From positions 2,411,001-2,475,000 of the forward strand of contig NC_134754.1 in assembly GCF_050436995.1 (NCBI RefSeq): a DNA stretch of 64,000 nt, given 5' to 3'. Position 1 is the stretch's first letter. Each line of letters begins with the position of its first letter. A model generated the notes under the pieces. It had not been told where the DNA came from. It ran no database searches and saw only the letters and a program-made list of their open reading frames with translations. Of this stretch, positions 33,067 to 44,825 are shown piece by piece. The DNA comes from Anticarsia gemmatalis (Eukaryota > Arthropoda > Insecta > Lepidoptera > Erebidae). The position numbers and the translations under genes were made by a program.

Positions 33067-35699
33067 GAATTATTCTATTGCCTGCTAGACGTTGTTACTT
33101 TTAAAAAAGTAAGGGAAGCTTGATCGAAGTCAATAAGCGACTTATTGACTATTTCGTAAAAGTATGCCACGACCACGGACATCAGCCGCGACTATGAAGC
33201 TAATAGCTTAAGACATGTTTTAGTAATGTTTTCAATAAGCATGTTGCAGCAGCTCCTGCATAAGTCGTGTTTTAAACATTTAATGGACAGTCCGTTCTCT
33301 TTATAACCACAATGATGTGCTAAGTAAAGTGATACCATAAGAGCCTTTACCGGCGACATTTTAGTTAGCTGATGTCATTACTAGTATTACACTAAACCGC
33401 GTGAAATGGCAATTATTGTTTACATAATAATACGATGAATTTTCAATATAAAATGTTTTGTTTTGTTAGGTTTTATTTCGTAGAATTTTGTCGTGTATAA
33501 TGTTGAACATTGCTTGATAAATGCTATAAACAATAATTTGTTTTGTTCGAAAATAACATATATGTGGCCATTATACCAACTTTTGAGGTACTTACTTATC
33601 TGCTAAATATTTTCATAGATTTTAATCTTTCCATTAAGTTAACAAGTTAGACGGGGTAGGTGCAAGGCCAATAGATTAAAAAGCCTATACCCCGTCACGT
33701 CAGTGGATAACAAAGTTGATTGATTACAGTATACCTACAAATTATACTGTCGTATTTACTCTACACATACTCTATGAGGCTTAATGTGATAGTCGGGGAG
33801 CTTTCCAACCCCACCAATGACTTTTCAACGAAGGAAAATTGCAAGCCTAATAGATCTTTAAGAAAATGCATATAAATAAGCCTCCAATTATACGTATTTG
33901 AGTCATTATAGGAGGTTACTATCATTGGTTGCTAGGCAGCGCTTTGTTATCAAACATAATTATTTCTTCCGATTTGGCTCGGAGTATAGGAATTGATCAC
34001 TTATATGGTGTTCTATGCTGACACGAGACTTGATCGGGTTTTGTTTTAAGTTAAATATTATGTTTTAAATAATTCCCCATGAACGTATTCTACGGAACCA
34101 GCAAGTTTGTCTTGCGTACATCCGCCGTACATTTGATACAGTTAAATAGTACCATTGTCGAGTGATACTGCGTTTTTCGCGTAAAAACGTTACAGTTATT
34201 GTGAACGAGGGCTCCATTACATCTCTTATCTGTTATTGCGTATCGCTTTACTATTATATTATTATCTTTTTTCGTACTTTAAGTTACCGTTTTAGTACAT
34301 TAAGTTTAGTTGTCGTGAGAAGTTTCTTGGTAATGCGTTTTGGAGCAGAAACTTTCCGGTTTTTTCGATAGGGCGTGCCTTTTTTGTGATTATGTGTCAT
34401 TTTGGGAAGATTATTATTAGTATAATATAAAAACTAACTATAAACGGCATTCTAAGTACTCTAATAGATTGGAAGTGGTCTTGAATGTAAAAGTTTTTTT
34501 ACCATGTTACCATCATTACAGGTTGTTTAAAAATAAGTAGACAGTTGAGTACTAAAATTGTCAGGAAAAAGTTAAAATATGAACCAAATATACCAACAGA
34601 AATATAAAAAAATGCCATTTTCTAGTTTCAATGAACCTAAAGCAGTCATAATTTTAGTAAACGTTTATGATCGACCGGTAGATCACGATTATGCTATTAC
34701 TATAAAAAAGTGTCATTCAATCAAATTCATTGACCGTGGAATAAATACCTATAGCTTTTCACTGTTGCTATTTACCATTTATTATTCTCATATTTTAGTA
34801 TCTTAGAATCTTGAATTTCTATGAAATGTTATGAGTACAAAAGTTTAAATATATGGATGTACATATGTGTGTTTGTTGATGACGCATAACCTACAGACTG
34901 GATTGTGATCGCATTTGCCCTTAGATGTAGTTTATAATTAAATTACTTTTTTGACTGGAAAATCCTTCTATGCGGACTACATGTTAGCCATGTAAGAGTA
35001 TAAATTTCCCATGTCCCCAGTCATAATAAGATTCCTATTAGATTTTTTTACCCAAAGAATACGCCTCTATTTATCGTCTAGACTTAAACTCTTCAAAAAA
35101 CCTGCAGTGATTTACTCCACCATTATGGAATCGCTAAGTCCTACTTACAAAGTACTGGGGGCTAAAGTAATTAGAGGGTTGGTCGGTAAAAGGGTTAAAA
35201 TAGGGTGACCAAGCCCACCAGTAATAAATTCAGGACGGGAATCCCGTATGGGAGTAATTGGGGATCGATATGTGAAAAGGATAAGATACAGGTTTGCACG
35301 AAAGTTTTATGGAATCTTTTCAGGACCTTGTAAATAGAACGGAGCGATATTTTTATCTTTATTCTCTCATTTTGTTTATTCCCAGAATGCTTGCAGTTTT
35401 ATAAGTTTCAACCCTTTTCATAGAGTCCTTTGCCTTTATGTGACTTGATGCTCGTTGGTAATTGTTATTTGGGTGCAGAGGTTAGATAAAAGTTGGAATG
35501 TGACTCTACATAAATTGTTTCAATTACTTTGTCACGCACATTACTTCAGAAAGTGCTATAATTTATATCTGTGTATTGGGTACCGTCAGTTCCAAGTGTG
35601 TCGTGCAAGGGCCACACACGTTACACTTTATTCCAAAGGGTTATACCACTTAAAGCATGCGGGATTGTCATAAAAAACGTCTCATTATCATGGATCCGT
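33067..35699. other. Gene-free stretch before the orphan promoter
   Basis: No exon was supported. Positions 33651-33691 hold an imperfect palindrome with GACGGGGTA/TACCCCGTC arms. The remainder is AT-rich with short frames only. Confidence 0.5.
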
Positions 35700-36005
35700 G
35701 TGGTCGTGCATCGCAGAGCGTTAAGTGCAGACGGGGTCGCCAGACCGATCCGAGTAGCGGCGGAGTGCGCACGCGTGTCGGCCATCTTGTTCCAACTGTC
35801 ACTTGTTATCCCGCGTTCCGTTTAAATAATAACGTTCAGTAACCGCTCTGTGCGCAACAATTTAATCGCCCAAATCAAGTGTATTTTGTGACTATAGTGT
35901 TAAGTGCAATTTTTTAATATTAATTATTATTAACTTTGTGACTGTGTTTCGGAGAGTCGTGATCTAAGTTGTGGACTTCGTATTTCGGATTTACTTTCTA
36001 TCGCT
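35700..36005 (+). promoter_or_regulatory. CpG-rich promoter with ATG-free, donor-ended first exon
   Basis: A CpG-dense stretch (about 35.70-35.82 kb) contains a near-match to the NRF1/Ewg palindrome (TGCGCACGCGTG, 35766-35777) and a YY1/Pho-type site (GCCATCTTG, 35781-35789), both common in ubiquitous promoters. An initiator TCAGT follows at 35836-35840. From there to the strong donor GCT|GTAAGT (36005/36006) there is no ATG in about 168 nt, as expected of a noncoding first exon. The gene it serves is not identified: it may be an internal promoter of the JAKMIP-like gene or the start of a gene downstream of the window. Confidence 0.5.
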
Positions 36006-38134
36006 GTAAGTGGCCGTTTTATTATATTTAACTCGTTATAAAGTTAGTAGGTAACCGGAGAAAGTTCATCTTTATAAGTTATTCTGTTACAATTGTCTAC
36101 ATATTATAATATTAGCATAGGAAATGGCTATTAACTGTATATATTTTTATTATAATATTTACAAGGCTTCTTTGTTAATTGACAATATCGGTCATTGAAT
36201 CGATGAATATATTATAGTAGTATATTGAGGATATAAAAATTGAGATGTTTGGTGAATGTGAACTAAACGTGCAAGTTGCGAGGCGAGTTCGACATACATA
36301 AAGTTAATTAGTGTACTGTAATAACAGCAATCATTATCGAAAGCGGTAGGCTAATTGAAACAACTGAAAACACGAAATAATCATATTTTGTTATCACGGA
36401 ATACCGGTACGCTGCATGCTCTGGACAGGAAACCGCGTTACTATTGAGTTGTAACGGTTTCTTTATGTATTTCTGATTATTATTTGGTGTGTGGTCACGG
36501 TACTGCCACTGTGCGGTAATCTACTACCACGGGAACATGTAGAGCAGCCTCCTATTGTAGTCTAATAAGCAAAAACTAATTCATATACTCACACTTACTC
36601 ATTAGGCTTAGACGACCACTTGTACTACTCATATTGGCCCTGTTAAATTAATATCATAACTAAAAATCAGGGGCTCTACCAGCGTACAAATTATGCGAGT
36701 TAAATTATTTTTTTCTATAAGTTCTGGTTTATTGAGTAGAAGGTAAACAGATTTGGTTACAATATTATAATTTTGGACACTTAAACACATAATCAAATTA
36801 ATCACATGTTTTAAAGTAGGTCAACGTATGACAATATTTGTACGAAAATTTTAACACGGATTAATATATTATTGTACAAAAGATATTGGGAAAACCTGTA
36901 TATATTGATACAGGGGAAAGTTATGGATGAAAATAAGGCTAGAAACCTCTTTTCATTTATTTATTTGTGAGTGAAATACCTACCTACTGTCTGCAGACAC
37001 CTGTTTGAAATAGGTAATAACCTTCTGCTATTCTTTGCTTCATGTTGCTGTAATTACTTATTCGCACGAATTTATCATATAACTACTTTCATTTAGGTTA
37101 TGTAGGTAATTTTATTAGACACACTTCACTAGTTTTCATGAAAAAGGAAACTGACAGACTTCATAATCATATTTTTATGACGTTATGGATCTGTTTATAA
37201 AAAACTACAAAATAAGATAATATATAATAAATAATGATTATATTCTATCTGCATGTCACATTAGAAAAAATTGTAGGCTTTAGTATTCTCTACATAACTT
37301 TATAATTAGTTCCACATCAAAGTTACCTTTTCATAGCACACATTTACTAAAATGGAGAACTAGATTGAAATAATACCTTCCTCAAAATTGTCACCCTAAT
37401 AAGTTAACAAGTAAATGAAGTACCTGGTTTTGGTAAAATGTATGTCTTATTTATGAAAATAGTAACTACTGTTGTATTGTACACACGTTTTCCTAATAGG
37501 ATTATGTGTCGTGTATTTGTGGGTATTCACCATGAACCTTTGCTTTCCAACAGTTGGCATAAATCTTTTTTTAGATTTTAAAATACTGTCATAATGTTCT
37601 GCTTTATCAAACAAAGAGGTTTGGTTTGGAGTGCGTTATGTCGCAGGGAATTCCTATTAGTCATAATGTCCTTGCAAAGTGCGTGTGGGTCAAAGTTTAC
37701 ATAGAAAATTGTTTAATTTCATAATTATGATGAAATAAATTTATATGACATTGTCTGGGATTAAAAACATTATGTAGAGTCATCCTGTAATGTGTATTGA
37801 AGATAAAACATACTATGTGTGATAGTGGCAAAATGTGTTTTAAATAAAGTGTGTCAGTTTTTTTCCAAAAACTGTGTAAACATTTTTGTAATTAATGTAC
37901 TTTTTTGTCTCAAATATCGTGTGTAAATACAGCTGTTTAAGTATTAAAAAGTTAATGTCATGCATACGTTACTCTACAGTGTATATTACTTATTGCATGA
38001 ATCATAGCATGTGCAGTTAAAAGCAAAAATACGAAGATAATAAATATAACAGATTTTTTATCAATGAAAATTACAAATTTACTATTTTTTATAAACTTCA
38101 AGGTCATTTTTTAAACACTGTATTTATTACATGT

Positions 38135-38192
38135 CTGTCCCACTGCTGGGCAAGGGTTTCCTTTGAACGAGAGTGGGGTTAGGCCTTAAGTC
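38135..38192 (+). repeat. Dispersed repeat family G
   Basis: CCCACTGCTGGGCAAGGGTT ... GAGTGGGGTTAGGCCTTAAG follows the consensus of a highly repeated lepidopteran sequence. It has the same orientation as the other copies in this window. Confidence 0.65.
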
Positions 38193-38750
38193 AAAGCAAA
38201 TAACTTCGTCTAATATCAATTATCAATCTGATATTTTCACATAAAAAAGTACAATTGAAAATGGGACAGTTTAACATATTTTTGCTCGTGACTGTACAAT
38301 GCTTATATGCTCATATAACTATGTATATAGCTTAGTAAATATGTATAGAGGAGAGGTGTGAACAGACAATGAGTGACGTACCTACGTTCCACAGTGTGGC
38401 ATCTTGATGAGAAAAAAGGTGTGTTGTTAACTTGTCATGAATCATGCAAGGGATCTTGAATATGATTAAGTATTGAAGAGCTATTATAGATTTACATCAT
38501 TATCCTTTTGTTGTCTGGAATTGCTTGGATGTTTGAACTTGTGCGGACAAATTTAGTACCTATATCTCTTATTTATTTGACTAATAGTGACTGTCTCTTT
38601 AGTAATCGGTAGAGTTAGGAAATCTCCTAATTATTACAAACTGGCGTACACAATAAACTCTGACATTTTAGTCCATCCTCATACCTATCCTCTGGTAGAA
38701 AGATTGAAGATAATTTTATAAGCATCATAAGTTATAGTAAAGTTAACTCA

Positions 38751-38840
38751 TTACTGGCCCATAGACTGCTGGGTACAAGTCTGCTCTTGGTGAGAGGAAG
38801 GGGTTAGGCTTTGAGTCCACCACTGGCCAAGTGCGGGCTG
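38751..38840 (+). repeat. Dispersed repeat family G
   Basis: TTACTGGCCCATAGACTGCTGG, then GAGGAAGGGGTTAGGCTTTG, then CCACTGGCCAAGTGCGGGCT. This is the longest and least decayed copy in the window, about 600 bp after the previous one. Confidence 0.7.
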
Positions 38841-41564
38841 AAGTCATGTTTTTGAATTAAAAAATACAAAAGAACGTTAAGATGTGCTCCGTTCATTATA
38901 TTTCTCGTACAATCAACTTACGACTTAAGTATTACAAAAAGCCACACATAAATTATAACTTCATTGACAACTCTCGCTGGAAACATTATCGTAAACGTAA
39001 AATGAACTTATCGCTTTATCTTTACGAGCGAGATTTATGAATACAACTGAAAAAATATGACGTCCTTCATATTTTATGGATTTTAGTTTGTAAATGTTAA
39101 CATGGGAACAACTTCATGTGCAATACTTTTGTTTTCTCCTCTTTTTCTCCATCAAGCTGATAGTCAGTCTTAGGGTCTGCCGGATTTTCAAAATTCTAAA
39201 AAATAGCTTGGCAATCCTTTTGCCTATTCTTAGTTGTGTGAAAGAGTAAAATCTTTCATTTATCGGCACCGGCTGTTGTACAACAGTATCTGCAAAGTCT
39301 GTTATACCTCTAGTATGGTGTAGGTACCTATTATTTAAATCGCCTAGTACAAGATCGACGTTCTTTATATACTCTCAAATGCATGGGAAGTACAAAAAAA
39401 GGTTGTCATTATAAAAACCTCAATCGTATTCGCCAATGTTTGTTAGTTAGTTAGCTTCGCGATTGCAACACATTGCTCTGTTATCGATTGCAAGTGCAAC
39501 AAGCTGTTTACTTGTTATTACAAATCAATGGCTGTGAAAGTAAACAAATCGAAATTCTCTCACATTTAACTCTCACGTTATAATTAATAAGTCCTTTCAT
39601 CATTAAGACAAGTGATTAAAACTTAAGAAAATACTGGAGCTCGGGTTTGAACTAAATTCTTTAAGTGTTAAATGTATGGGAAATCATACTTTTTGAGTGC
39701 TCAAAATCCACTTAAAATAAGTCATGGGTAAAAGTTATATCCGAATCACATAAAAGATGAATGCTCAATAGCAGGAATTCGCTACAATAAATTACTGTCG
39801 GCTTGTAAGAACGTTTGCAAAAACTTTCTACTCGCCGAGTGCGGTGTATGCGCTTCATAATTGCTTTTATAATTTTATCATTATTGTATTAATGGTTCTC
39901 AAAGCCAGTTGCGGTAACCGGTCGGTAAACTAGTAGGTTAAGCAAGCTTTTCGCGAGCAATGCTTGGATAGGTAGCCGATGAATTATTACTGATTTTTAG
40001 TCCGAGCAACTGAAAGAACTGTCGAAGCCTATAGTTCAACGGTTTTCTTTTCGGATAATTTTGAAATGATATAAACTAGAATCGAATGAAAACGAATCCA
40101 CGTTATAGCATATTTTTTTTCACTTGCAGCTAGAATTAGTTGGAACTAAATTGACCATTTAAGTTGACCTCCTTTATGTAGGATGACGCATAAGTCGGAG
40201 AGGTCAATACAACTTTAGAGATTTATAAGTATCTTGAATCAATACCAGTAAGTATGCCAGACTACTCACGCTACTACATTCAGTAGTTTTTATGAGTGTA
40301 TTAATATATATTGAATAAAATATTGAAATGTCCCTTTATCTCTTTACCACACACTAGTAAAACATTATAATTTTAATTATTATGATCATTAAAAAACTAT
40401 CAACGGATGATATTAGAGGCATATTTTGATGTAAATAGGATTGTAAAAAATATGTAGGTAGTAGCTTAAGTTGCTCAGTTTAGTATTTGTGAGTGTAATG
40501 CAACTTATGCAAATTAGCACTAATTTAAAACCTATAAATACGCCCCGCAGATTCTTTTTTCTTGTAATGATCATACTGAGCCACAGAAACGGCGGCACAT
40601 CTTTTCATCTTAAGGTTTAACATATACAGAGCTGTACTATTACATGCAAAAGCGGTTCAAGTTCTACCGTGAGATAGGAACAGCGTTAAAGCCTTTGTAT
40701 AGCGTTATCTCTTTCTAACAAAGGGCTTTGAATTGCTTTGCCGTTTGTTATGAAATAAGCTATGTTATAATTCATGAATCATAATACATTTTGTTTGTTA
40801 TAAACTTTCGATAACTACAACGCACGTTACGAAGGAAGTTTACAATTAAATTGTATAATGAAGCTAAATATTGTGATTTGATCGCATCGAAAGGAAATTT
40901 GTTTTTCAATACGTACTTCGTGAATTAAATGTACTGTATTTTATCTATTGAATCGAGGCCTAACTTTCTTGTCCATTAAGTAATTATTGAACAATTTTAT
41001 AGATCTACATTTCTAGTTTTATGTATCTGTAAATAAAATCAACTCTGCCTGGAAAACTGGAAAGTAACCAGGAATAGTTTCCTTTTATTAATATAATCAT
41101 CTCATCAAAGCCTTATCAATGGCCTGATATAAATAATTTTATGATATGAATAAGTTTAAGGTGCAAAAAGTTTAGGACTTCTATTATCATAAAAATTGTC
41201 TCCAGACGCATAATTTCTTTGATTAAATTTAAGTTCATTTCTTTCCCTCTGCTGGACAAGCGTGGAATGAGGGATGTTCTGGAAATACTACGCAGACAAA
41301 TAACAGGTTGGGAACTAAAGAAGCTGTGGTTAAATCAATTAGATGTTATATAATATAACAGTTATGTGAATAATATCGTTGCGGTTATTTTACGATATTA
41401 ACGGACTGTGCACTTTATGAGATGTAATAATTTTTCTACTACTTTATTATAGTATTGGATTGCATTTTACTGCACCGCTACTGAATAAAACGTAAAGTGT
41501 TTCCACGATAATTTTTACTGCAAGTATAATTCCGTATAGGCATAACGGTCTTTTTTAAAATCCG

Positions 41565-41620
41565 TTACTAGCCCATTGCTGGGCAATCGTCTCTTCCCAA
41601 ATAGGGGGAGGGATAAGGTT
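41565..41620 (+). repeat. Dispersed repeat family G
   Basis: TTACTAGCCCATTGCTGGGC, then TCTCTTCCCAAATAGGGGGA and GGGATAAGGTTA. A shorter, weaker relative (CTCTGCTGGACAAGCGTGG) lies at about 41244-41275. Confidence 0.6.
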
Positions 41621-44600
41621 ACTGTCTCGAAAGACACAAATTCATACCGTACTTGGACAATACGATAGATTTTATGTCAATTTTGACCCATTGTAAAAAG
41701 ACAAGTTATCGTGGAAAAATATGTAAGTAGTCATTCCCGAGAATAATATAGGCTTTCCTTATAAGGAATTCCAGTAAAACTATGATTACATTGATTACTG
41801 TGTTGAATTGGCGTCAATGTTATTCGATGATAGATCACGCTAAAGCATGCGACATATTTGTACACGGCGAGTTTCAACAGACAAGCCTTCATGTATCTGG
41901 GGATGTTTAGTCTTCAGTAAGCAAGAGCGTGATCAAACGCCACTGCAACACGTCATCGATGACAATGAAACCTTGATGAGATTTTACAGTGATCTAAATA
42001 TAATGTTTGTGTCTGGTAATGAGCATTCATTTAAGGGTTTCATTTTTGACAAGAGAGTATGTCTTAGAACAAAAGAAGAATCAAACATTGAACGAGATTT
42101 AAATTCTGCAAGCCTTTTAAAACAGTATCGAAGGAAAATAAAAATAAGGAAAGGCGTGTCTTTACAATTGCCTAGTCAACATAAAATGAGGTCTAACCAG
42201 AACTGTCAATTATTCAAACTCGAACAGTTATAGGAAACGTGACGTAACGAACGACTGACCGGAAATGTTCCGACTATTGAAGCTTGTCCGAGAACACTTA
42301 ATACTTGCTAGAATTGAACTTGAACATTCACTCAACATGTTCTTTAAGCAATACACTCAATTCTTAATTATTTTATACCTTACACAAAAATGTACCGCTA
42401 AAATTATCATGTGAAAGTTGTTCTATATAAAATTGTATTTCTGTAAGACATTGAATAACTGATAAACTGTGATAACATGCAGTAAGATTACGAAAGATAA
42501 CTTGTGTACACACTAGGCTGATAAAAATGCAGCGTTGGCGACGTTGAATAAAAAAAAAACGTAAATGATATTATCGTTGGACCTACCGCGTCGTCTATGG
42601 TTTATGGTTCCATTGATTGCACATTGATGTTTCGTATCATTAATAATTTTAGTTTCAAAAGCTGTTGGTGTTGTTTTGGTTGAATGAATCAAAATACTAG
42701 CCATGTTATTAAAATAAAGTCGTGTTGGTCTTACAAAAGCAAGGGACTGGTGCTCTATGAAGTACAATATACTTTTCAAAGTGAACCTTTTTCGGTGTCA
42801 ATGACCGTTATAGTTCAATTTGGAAGTAAGTGACCGTTGCGGTTTCCACTTGCCGTTCATTTTAGAGTACGTTATTACGTATTTATCGTCGCATAATATT
42901 ATCTCATTAACTCTTCGTTATTTCGTCGTGATTCTCTTTTTTCTGTCTGGCTTGCTTTGATACGGAGCGTACTCAATTTAGACTTCAAATTAACATTCCT
43001 TCTTAGACTCCTGCTTCCTTTACCTTAAAAATTATAGTTTTATTTTATGTTTATATTATTATGTATAAAATCGTGGCTTCATAGATTTCAAAGTCGTTAT
43101 GTTGGCACAATACGGTTTATATTATTGAACAGACATTTGGGTAATCTAACAAACGATTTTCGATAGATACACAATCAGATCTAGTATAAACAGTCTGGTG
43201 TACAAGAAGCTAGTAAAAACAGAGGCCGTCACCGTTCACCGTCCGCCGGTGACCTCGCCAGTACCACGATTGTTTGAGAGGAATGGAAACATAACATATT
43301 GTTCTTCGCAATTTTCTGTACTATGTACTGTTTAATTGTTTGTTTATTTGCATTCAATGCGTACCGTCTGTAGAATTGATAAACAGATGTGAACAGTGCA
43401 GCAATTTAGAATGTTTTGTCTAACACTATTTGGTTAATTTTGCTACAAATTCTCATATTGGGAGGAAACTTAACTAGATTGTTAAACACACTGAATCACT
43501 ATTTGTATTAAACAAAAAATAGATTTTAAATAACCTTATATCTGAAGTTACAAAACACAAAACATAAACGATAGTTACTGTATAATAATGACTACATTTT
43601 TTCAGATTTTTCTCTTCAATCATAGATCGAAGATTTATCTATGCAATATTACACTACAATTTACATAATAGCAGGTCAATGCCCGACAACAAAGCATAGC
43701 GCAGCATCGTCAATTTAAGATCGTACATATTATTTTCCCCATCTTTCAAGCATCTATTTCTCCTTAAAGGGTGTTCAATAAAGCTAGTTTGCCTTTTCTA
43801 CGAGAGCTTACCATTTATACGAGTACTGCATCTGCTATTGTAATCAATGAGGAGTCAGACCTATCTCGAGATATGCCGTTAAGAAGCCGATGTCGGCTTC
43901 CATTGGTGTTAGCACTCATAGCACTGTATATGATTTGAATAGCTAGAGGTATTGTGAAACTGTACTTTGTTGTATTTGCGGAAATTTGAAGGAATTCAGC
44001 TGCAAAATGCACTTTTTGCTGTGACTAAGCTGAATGAAAACTGTAAGAAGTCATAAGAAGTTTGTATGTTGGTAAATGTTTCTTCAACAGGTGAACGAAT
44101 TCGTACTAATGTTGTTGGCTGTAAATTTGCTTCAATCTTGAACAGTTATTAATGACTCCATATTCAAATTTACTTCTGTATCTGTGTATGAACCAAGATT
44201 ATCAGATTGATAATCTTCACCAACATCAATTAGGTTTATTGTTTTGCCAACTTTTATCTCAATTATGTTTTCTAATGTCTTATAAGCCTTGGGTATGAAG
44301 ATAAAAGCGTTCATTAATATTCTGCGCACAGGCTCGTGGATAAATGGCCACTGGCCAGATCAATCGATCAATCTGTAGATTAAGTAATGCATGAAGTCAG
44401 GTCAGGTGGCTGATTTCAGTATGTTACAACAGGTTTACTTTTGAAAATCATTATTACAAATGGAGACTTAAAACTGAGTTATTTTTTTTGTGTTTTACGT
44501 TACCTTTAAAACATGCAGTCTTGTAAATCTGCGGTTGTTTCTAAAGCTTTCTCAACTTGGCGATGTGCCTTTGCTAAATATGCCACACATCAGAAACTTT

Positions 44601-44811
44601 AATTACGCCATGACATGAAAACACAAAAGTTTATGTATTTGGTAAAGCCTACCTTCGATACTACTATTTCAGAATAATTAGTCAGGATTCTTGGTTTAGT
44701 GCCAAGAATTCCAGGATAGCAGATACCTATCTTAAGGCGCCTCCAATCTTTGTAAAGCAAATCGTGTAAGGTCTTTGCATTTTTAGATAAATCATTTCAA
44801 AGAACGTTTTT

Positions 44812-44825
44812 ACGTGAGCTCACGT
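44812..44825. promoter_or_regulatory. 14-bp perfect palindrome ACGTGAGCTCACGT
   Basis: Two opposed TCACGT half-sites meet at GC. It is followed directly by TTTCAGTTCTG, which contains an initiator-like TCAGT, and a GC-richer stretch (GTCGCCACGGCACCGCCCG). Half-sites of this kind bind bHLH or bZIP proteins. No exon could be tied to it. Confidence 0.3.

Noticed and set aside
44132..44329. Protein-like minus-strand frame ending ...LNMESLITVQD
   Set aside because: Open only from a TGA a few codons upstream and without a good acceptor or partner exon. Too short to support without a homologue.
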